The notes below the pieces were generated by a model. That model was not told where the DNA came from. It ran no database searches and was given only the letters and a program-made list of their open reading frames with translations. A DNA stretch of 12,096 bases from Clostridiales bacterium UBA4653. GTDB lineage: Bacteria > Bacillota > Clostridia > Oscillospirales > CAG-272. Positions 7,278 through 12,096 of this stretch are shown one piece after another. Both the position numbers and the translations under genes were made by a program. The DNA is taken from contig DHMB01000025.1 of assembly GCA_002405565.1 (NCBI GenBank), positions 5,893 through 17,988 of the forward strand. The letters run 5' to 3'. The first letter of the stretch is position 1; every line of letters starts with the position of its first letter.

Positions 7278-7493
7278 TTAAATATAAATATCGCAGTCGC
7301 TTTCAACCTTTTTGCAATTCTTTCTGACCTGCTTCATAACGGCTTTTTCGTCTGCGCCGTCTGCAAAATCGACCTTCATTTTGAGAGTCATAAAGCTGAC
7401 TTGAGCATCCTTTACGCCGTCTGTGTTCTTTGCGGCGTCTTCCATTTTGAGCGCGCAAGCCGCGCAGTCTACGTCGATATCATAAGTTTTCAT
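7278..7493 (-). CDS. Stand-alone heavy-metal-associated (HMA) domain protein, 71 aa
   Basis: A single ferredoxin-like HMA domain fills the whole protein. The metal site is DCAAC (Asp9, Cys10, Cys13), followed by ALKMEDA. The Asp before CxxC matches the GMDCxxC form found in the N-terminal domain of ZntA/CadA-type pumps rather than the copper-type MTCxxC. Two further cysteines (Cys60, Cys67) near the end could add ligands. It lies 15 bases upstream of the ATPase, which lacks this domain, so it probably works as the detached metal-delivery or regulatory domain of that pump. AAAGGAGA precedes its ATG. The role as chaperone is inference. Confidence 0.9.
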   Translation of the reverse strand: MKTYDIDVDCAACALKMEDAAKNTDGVKDAQVSFMTLKMKVDFADGADEKAVMKQVRKNCKKVESDCDIYI

Positions 7494-7517
7494 AATTTTT
7501 TCTCCTTTGATTATTTT

Positions 7518-7883
7518 TTATTCTTCAACGTGTTCCATGCCCATGCTGAGCATTGTTCTGACGTGGTCGTCATCGAGCATATAGAAAATGATTTTTCCGT
7601 CTCTGCGGAAGCGGACGAGCTTTGCGTCCTTCAGAATTTTCAGCTGGTGGCTGACAGCCGACTGGCTTATTCCGAGGAGCTGCGCCATATCGCCGACGCA
7701 CAGCTCGCTTTCAAAGAGTGCATACAGTATTCTGATTCTTGTCGAATCGCCGAATACCTTGAAAAGCTCCGCGAGGTCATAAAGATATTCTTCCGCGGGC
7801 TGACTGTCAAGCACGCGCTGAACGACATCGTCTCTGGCGGCGAGATATTCGCTTTCCTGCGGATTTTTTATTTCCTGTGCCAT
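7518..7883 (-). CDS. ArsR/SmtB-family metal-sensing repressor, 121 aa
   Basis: A winged-helix dimeric repressor that releases DNA on binding metal. The recognition region is about 64-90 (MAQLLGISQSAVSHQLKIL at 66-84), followed by the wing RFRRDGKIIFYML. The C-terminal helix holds Asp105-x-His107 and, ten residues on, His118-xx-Glu121. This is exactly the spacing of the alpha-5 zinc site of SmtB/CzrA. The alpha-3 ELCVGD motif retains Cys62 but has Gly where CadC has the second Cys, so a CadC-type Cys4 Cd/Pb site is unlikely. AAAGGA lies about 7 bases before the ATG. First gene of the operon, with a strong promoter containing repeated operator-like sites, so autoregulation is likely. Zn (possibly Co) sensing is inferred from the ligands. 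Confidence 0.93.
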   Translation of the reverse strand: MAQEIKNPQESEYLAARDDVVQRVLDSQPAEEYLYDLAELFKVFGDSTRIRILYALFESELCVGDMAQLLGISQSAVSHQLKILKDAKLVRFRRDGKIIFYMLDDDHVRTMLSMGMEHVEE

Positions 7884-7922
7884 TTTGGTTCCTTTCCGAT
7901 GATTTCATCATCTTCTCGTTTG

Positions 7923-7960
7923 TACATATGTAATTATATTCATATGTTCATATTTGTCAA
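7923..7960 (-). promoter_or_regulatory. Consensus promoter with overlapping ArsR-type operator repeats
   Basis: On the minus strand a perfect TTGACA (7955-7960) and TATAAT (7933-7938) are separated by 16 bases, just upstream of the arsR-type gene. In plus-strand reading the spacer is exactly two tandem octamers, TTCATATG and TTCATATT (7939-7954), which contain the dyad ATATG-TT-CATAT (7942-7953). A second perfect palindrome, TACATATGTA (7923-7932), covers the expected transcription start. A repressor bound here would block RNA polymerase, so these are the likely operator sites for the adjacent SmtB/CzrA-like protein. Confidence 0.78.
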
Positions 7961-8097
7961 TAGGTTTTTGAAAAAAAGTCTGAAAAAATCATAAAAAATA
8001 TATGGAAGGGCGATTTGCGGGTTTTTGCATCGGAAATCCGGCAAAAAATAACGCGAAAAAGCTCAATATAAGCATATTTCGGGGAGAAAAAGCAAAT
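7961..8097. other. AT-rich intergenic segment without a gene
   Basis: Between the metal-operon promoter and the aminopeptidase terminator I see no credible coding frame. It contains A-rich runs and one imperfect hairpin (8022-8047: TTTTTGC with GCAAAAA, CGG with CCG, a two-base bulge), whose role is unknown. Confidence 0.5.
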
Positions 8098-8133
8098 AAA
8101 AATATCCACCCTTGAATGAGGGTGGATATTTTT
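8098..8133 (-). terminator. Terminator of the phosphorylase-aminopeptidase operon
   Basis: A 15-bp perfect stem (8098-8112 with 8119-8133, core ATATCCACCCT) encloses a six-base loop, TGAATG in plus-strand reading. On the minus strand a TTTTTATTTGCTTTTT tail follows. It lies 18 bases past the aminopeptidase stop codon (8152-8154). Confidence 0.9.
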
Positions 8134-8151
8134 TCAGATTATTATCGCTTA

Positions 8152-9378
8152 TCAGAACGCCCAGTTGCCGTCGCGGAAGATGGGATAAATTTTGCCGTCC
8201 GCACCGACAGCGTCGATTGAAAGGTCGGGCGAGCCGATCATAAAGTCAACGTGAATCATGGATTCGTTTACGCCGAGCTTATGACACTCTTCAAGAGTTT
8301 TTGTTTCAAAGCCTTCGATGCAGTTTTCGAATCCTGCGCCGAGAGCGAGGTGACAGCAGGCGTTTTCATCGAAAAGCGTATTGAAGAAGGTAACCTCCGA
8401 GTTTCTTATCGGCGAATCATAGGGAACGAGGGCACATTCGCCGAGATAGGACGCGCCTTCATCCATTGACACCATGGAGCGGAGGAGCTCTTCGTTCTTT
8501 TCCGCCTTGACGTCGACGACTTTTCCGTCCTTGAAGGTGACGGAGAAGTTCTCGATAAGTTCGCCTCTGTATGAAAGGGGACGAGTCGCAACGACGGTAC
8601 CCTCTGCCTTGCCTCTCATCGGGGAGGTATAGACCTCTTCCGAAGGGATGTTCGGGTTATAGAGCGTGCCGCCGATCGTTCCTTCCTCGCCACCCGCAAA
8701 GACCGCCTCGGGGATAAGTCCGACCTTGAAATCAGTTCCGTTTGAGGAGTGATAGCGGAGCTCGGTTGCGTGAATACCGTTGAGATATTTGCAGCGGGAG
8801 GAGAGATCTGCGTTGTGCTCGTTCCAAGCGGCGACGGGGTCTGCGCCGTCCGCGCGGGACGTATAAAGAATCATTTCCCAGAGCTTTTCAATTGCCGCGC
8901 TCTTGCGAAGGTGAGGGAATACCTTCTTTGCCCACTTTTCGCCCGGAACTGCGGCAATGCACCACTGATACTTGTTTTCCATTCTGTCGCGGATGGGCTT
9001 TACAATCGGGTACTGCTTCTGCTGAACCTCTGCGACCTTCTTCTGGTTAATGCCCTTGAGACCGTCCGGATCTTCGCTTTCGAGATATATCATAGCGGGG
9101 AGGGTGTCCGCGCGGTGCTCGAGCTTTTTCAGCGACCATTCCTCGATCTTTGAAAGAACGGAGGTCTTGCAGTGACGGTATGTCACCTTTGCCATCGGCT
9201 GATAAGACCAGTCGACAGAGACGAGGCGTGCGCCCGCCTTATAACATTCCTCTGCCACCATTTTTACAAATTCGGGCTGATCGAGGTCGGCGCGGATGAC
9301 AACATCCTGCCCCTTCTGAACGTTCACGCCCTTTCTTGCGATGAGGCGTGCGTAATTCTGTAAAACTGTTTTTTTCAT
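8152..9378 (-). CDS. M29-family metallo-aminopeptidase, 408 aa
   Basis: A cytoplasmic, cobalt/zinc-type aminopeptidase of family M29 (AmpS/PepS/aminopeptidase T), which removes N-terminal residues from peptides. The N-terminal domain is about 1-200. The catalytic domain has candidate metal ligands Glu247/248 (IPSEEVYTSP), Glu314 (LGECALVPYD), Glu338 (FDENA), His343 (CHLALG), His376 and Asp378 (HVDFMIG). The spacing agrees closely with aminopeptidase T of Thermus. The position of the conserved active-site tyrosine, seven residues after His343, is Phe350 here. Length is typical. GGAAGGA precedes the ATG by 6 bases. The gene starts 17 bases after the phosphorylase stop and is followed by a strong terminator, so it is the last gene of that operon. 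The link to glycan metabolism is unexplained. Confidence 0.93.
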   Translation of the reverse strand: MKKTVLQNYARLIARKGVNVQKGQDVVIRADLDQPEFVKMVAEECYKAGARLVSVDWSYQPMAKVTYRHCKTSVLSKIEEWSLKKLEHRADTLPAMIYLESEDPDGLKGINQKKVAEVQQKQYPIVKPIRDRMENKYQWCIAAVPGEKWAKKVFPHLRKSAAIEKLWEMILYTSRADGADPVAAWNEHNADLSSRCKYLNGIHATELRYHSSNGTDFKVGLIPEAVFAGGEEGTIGGTLYNPNIPSEEVYTSPMRGKAEGTVVATRPLSYRGELIENFSVTFKDGKVVDVKAEKNEELLRSMVSMDEGASYLGECALVPYDSPIRNSEVTFFNTLFDENACCHLALGAGFENCIEGFETKTLEECHKLGVNESMIHVDFMIGSPDLSIDAVGADGKIYPIFRDGNWAF

Positions 9379-9395
9379 AATTTATCCTTCCTTTA

Positions 9396-12096
9396 TTATA
9401 ATGTAATGACTATTTTGTGCTCGCCCTTTATGCCGCGGGGCAGTGTGAGCGATGAGGGGGCGCCGTCGAGTGTGCACAGCGTTTTCCCGCCGACTCTCGC
9501 AAAGCCGAGCGGCTTTCTGACGGTTACGTCAAGCGTCGCACCGCCCGTCTTGATTTTATAGCTCATTTCCGTTTTGTCGGGGAAAATGACGGGCGAAAGG
9601 GAGATGCCGTCCTTTGTATATTCAATGCCGAGCATTTCAAAGAGCGTCAGCGCAAGCCAGCTCGCCGTTCCGGAGAGCATCGGGCCGATGTTTTCTCCCG
9701 ATTGACTGTTGTTGTACTGCGTGCAGTAGCGTGGGTTGCCCTTCAGAACGAACGGATTTTCAAGAGTTTTATAAGGCAAAATGAAGCCGATCGTTTCAAA
9801 TGCGAGGGAAGCCAGTGCGGCGGCGAGAGTTTCGTCTTTTACCTGTTTTGCGGCTTTCAACATTGCGGCGGTTGCCATCATATTTGCGTGCTTGAAAACG
9901 CCGCCGTTTTCTCTGTCGCCGTGGAAATAGTTGACGGCGGAATTGCCCGCCTTCAGCCTTTCGAGCGCCGCAGGCGTGCAGAGCTTGAGCCCGGCACCCG
10001 TGCGGAGATATTTATTGACCTTTCCGAGCATTTCGGAAATCTGATTTTCCGTCGCAACGCCGGAAAGTATTGACCACGAGAAGGAATTGAGATAGTACGT
10101 GCCGTCTATGCTCTCGTCTGCGTTGAGTCCGTCGCCCGCGGAGCCGAGATAGCCCGCGCCTCTCCCTCCGCCTATCATCGCACGGACGAAAAATCCGTTT
10201 TTCCAGCAGTTCTGCTGAATTTTCGCTGTAAGCTCCTCTGAACTCTTTCTTATTTCTTCGGCTACATTTGCTTTTCCGAGCATATCCGCAAGCTCCGAGA
10301 TTTTGTCATATGCGATTTTCAGCAGGAACGCATTCATAACGCTTTCGGAGAGGTCATTTTCAAGCGGCACACCGTATTTTTGCCCGTTTTTCCTTAGCTG
10401 CTCCTCGTATTTTGCCTGCTTTTCGGGGCCGGGGAGGAAGTCTGCGTCAAGGCGGAGACAGTCGTTCCAGTCGCCTCTGTCCATAAGAGGCAGGCCGTGA
10501 GCACCGACGGAAATCTTTCCGCTGTATTCGACGGTTTTCAGTAGCGTTTCAAATACGGTTCTGCGGCTTGTGCCCTCGGCTGTGACCTCTTCTGTCAGAA
10601 GAAAATCCGTGTCCCCCGTCAGGGTGACGTATCTGTAAACCGCCTGCGCGAGCCAAAGCCCGTCATCCGAGCAGATACCCGGCTCTTTGCCGGTTTCATA
10701 GAAATTATGGTTTGCATAGCCCATTTCATAGACGTTGCGAACCCACGAAAGGAGCATTTCGCGGACGAGACCGCTTTTGCCCATCGAAACGAAATAATAA
10801 AGTGCGGCTTCAAGATCCTGAATTTCGCGGAAGCCTATTTCGCGGAAAGCCTTTTGCGCCCAGGCAAACGAGCGTGACACAAACGACTGATAACAGACCT
10901 GAAACGGCAGATTTTCGCCTGCGTATGTGTCAAAGAGTCTGTCGCCGGATGATATTTTTATATACGACGCAAAATCGCGTGAGAATTTTATCTGCCTTTC
11001 GAGCGCTTCCTCAGCCGCGCCGTCCGCTCTGTATTTTTCAAGCAACTTTTCAAGAGCGGAGAGGAACGGCGCGTCGTCTCCGCCGGGAACGGTCATCATT
11101 CCGACAAGAGACAGAAGCTCCGCTTTTTCGCCGGACTTTACGGCGACCGATTTTTCCATAGCAAAGAAGGAAACGGTCTTTCTCGCTTTCTTTGACGAAA
11201 GCTTTGCTCCGCCGGCGGGGTGCTCAAGCGAGCCGTTTCCGATGAACTCGGAATAGCTCGTGCAGTAGTCATCAAAGCACTTTCCGCCCGAAATAAGAGT
11301 TGCAAAGCGTTTCTGCGGGGAAAGGTATTTCGGGTTCGGATGCGGCGTTACGAAAACGGGCTTTCCGTCCTCGCAGGTAACGCCGCCCTCCCAGGTGACG
11401 CTTGCATAGATGATGTCGTTCATAGTTGATTCCGGCGAGCAAAGCCCGAAGGCGCCGCTTGCGACGATCCGGAGCGTTCTGCCTTTTCCGGATATGTTTT
11501 CAATGCTTATAATCTGCGCTTCCGTAGCCTCCGGCATACCTTCGTCCTGCGGGAGGATGAATATCGTTCTCCTTATTTTCAGCCCACATTCTGTCTCATA
11601 TTCGATTTCCGTCCTGTTTCTCATATGACGGCAAACCGCGGTTTTGACATTTTCCCTGATGTTCGCAGAATAGAATATCTGCCTGCCGTCTTCATATATA
11701 TAAAACTGGCGGTTTGCAGGGTCGCCGTTTTCTTCGGGATTGAGGGTGTATCTTGTTGCGAGCACCTGTTTTGCCGCGCCTGCGCGGAATGACCCTCTGC
11801 CGAGCGAATCGACTGCGCTTTTCGGCGTTGTCATCATAGGGGAAGGGAAATCCGTTCTGTCGCCGAGGAGGAGGTTTATGTCATAATGACAACCGATTTT
11901 CGGCGTTTTGAGGTCTATTATGTGCTCGCCCTCATCGCCTATCACGCCCCTTGCGCAGACAACGGAAGAGGCAAGCCCGAGGAGTCTTTCCGATATTTCT
12001 TTCGGGAGAGAGATTTCGTCCCTGCCCGAAAAAGGACGGACGGAGCCTTTTGAAAACGAGAAGAGGTTATCACATCCGCGGTATTCTGAAAGGTAG
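9396..12096 (-). CDS. GH94-type glycoside phosphorylase, large form (5' truncated)
   Basis: An inverting carbohydrate phosphorylase of the cellobiose/chitobiose-phosphorylase family. The frame is open to the window edge (upstream residues include LSEYRGCDNLFSF), so the 899 visible residues are partial and the GTG at 11945 is internal. An N-terminal beta-sandwich (about 12090-10980) leads through a linker to an (alpha/alpha)6 barrel. The barrel contains SDDGLWLAQAV and the catalytic GDWNDC, whose general-acid Asp is at 10461-10463. Further on are LNSFSWSILSG, the phosphate-region ENGGVFKHA (about 9885-9912) and SGTASWLAL (about 9650-9676). A short beta C-terminal domain ends the protein. The size exceeds classic cellobiose phosphorylases (about 800) and suggests relatives of 1,2-beta-oligoglucan phosphorylase or the NdvB C-terminal region. 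The exact substrate is not determinable. Transcribed with the aminopeptidase; no signal peptide visible. Confidence 0.85.
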   Translation of the reverse strand, partial: YLSEYRGCDNLFSFSKGSVRPFSGRDEISLPKEISERLLGLASSVVCARGVIGDEGEHIIDLKTPKIGCHYDINLLLGDRTDFPSPMMTTPKSAVDSLGRGSFRAGAAKQVLATRYTLNPEENGDPANRQFYIYEDGRQIFYSANIRENVKTAVCRHMRNRTEIEYETECGLKIRRTIFILPQDEGMPEATEAQIISIENISGKGRTLRIVASGAFGLCSPESTMNDIIYASVTWEGGVTCEDGKPVFVTPHPNPKYLSPQKRFATLISGGKCFDDYCTSYSEFIGNGSLEHPAGGAKLSSKKARKTVSFFAMEKSVAVKSGEKAELLSLVGMMTVPGGDDAPFLSALEKLLEKYRADGAAEEALERQIKFSRDFASYIKISSGDRLFDTYAGENLPFQVCYQSFVSRSFAWAQKAFREIGFREIQDLEAALYYFVSMGKSGLVREMLLSWVRNVYEMGYANHNFYETGKEPGICSDDGLWLAQAVYRYVTLTGDTDFLLTEEVTAEGTSRRTVFETLLKTVEYSGKISVGAHGLPLMDRGDWNDCLRLDADFLPGPEKQAKYEEQLRKNGQKYGVPLENDLSESVMNAFLLKIAYDKISELADMLGKANVAEEIRKSSEELTAKIQQNCWKNGFFVRAMIGGGRGAGYLGSAGDGLNADESIDGTYYLNSFSWSILSGVATENQISEMLGKVNKYLRTGAGLKLCTPAALERLKAGNSAVNYFHGDRENGGVFKHANMMATAAMLKAAKQVKDETLAAALASLAFETIGFILPYKTLENPFVLKGNPRYCTQYNNSQSGENIGPMLSGTASWLALTLFEMLGIEYTKDGISLSPVIFPDKTEMSYKIKTGGATLDVTVRKPLGFARVGGKTLCTLDGAPSSLTLPRGIKGEHKIVITL

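Noticed and set aside
7248..7994. Plus-strand open frame of 248 codons opposite the HMA and arsR-type genes
   Set aside because: It lies antisense to two clearly recognisable genes and through their promoter, has no ribosome site or familiar motif, and is low-complexity in composition.
11943..11945. GTG as the start of the GH94 phosphorylase
   Set aside because: The same frame remains open to the window edge with plausible protein sequence, and no ribosome site precedes the GTG.
1..12096. CRISPR arrays, tRNA or rRNA genes, insertion sequences, phage or defence genes
   Set aside because: No regularly spaced repeats, cloverleaf, transposase motifs or terminal repeats were found on reading both strands.

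Overview
The window looks like chromosomal DNA of a low-to-mid GC Gram-positive bacterium, most likely a gut-type Clostridia (Bacillota). The reasons are the clear AAGGAG-type ribosome sites, TTGACA/TATAAT promoters, short AT-rich intergenic gaps with hairpin-plus-T terminators, and homologues typical of Bacillota: a NupQ-like permease, a D-aspartate-ligase-like ATP-grasp enzyme, an M29 aminopeptidase and a SmtB/CzrA-type regulator. No rRNA, tRNA, IS element, phage gene or CRISPR array was seen. The taxonomic placement is inference.

Layout. Positions 1-714 (+) hold the 3' end of a nucleoside/simple-sugar ABC transporter permease, closed by a strong terminator. Positions 862-1806 (+) encode a DMT (EamA) exporter with its own promoter. 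It meets the leftward genes at a shared, convergent terminator. Everything from 1836 to 12096 is on the minus strand in three transcription units. (a) A tight three-gene operon, read from 5258 down to 1836: D-aspartate-ligase-like ATP-grasp enzyme, Asp/Glu racemase, MurE-like ligase. (b) A metal-efflux operon, read from 7883 down to 5367: ArsR/SmtB-type sensor, stand-alone HMA metallochaperone, P1B-2 (Zn/Cd/Pb-type) ATPase. (c) An operon entering from the right edge: a large GH94-type glycoside phosphorylase (5' end outside the window), then an M29 aminopeptidase.

The most interesting region is 1836-5258. The ligase resembles the enterococcal/lactococcal D-aspartate ligase (Aslfm), which adds D-Asp to the side chain of residue 3 of the peptidoglycan stem. 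The racemase could supply the D-Asp. The MurE could set which diamino acid sits at position 3, and its specificity motif reads DNPD instead of the DNPR expected for meso-diaminopimelate. Together they look like a self-contained cassette that builds, or remodels to, a D-Asp-bridged peptidoglycan. The metal operon is a classic repressor-controlled efflux unit whose transporter has its N-terminal metal-binding domain split off as a separate 71-residue protein.
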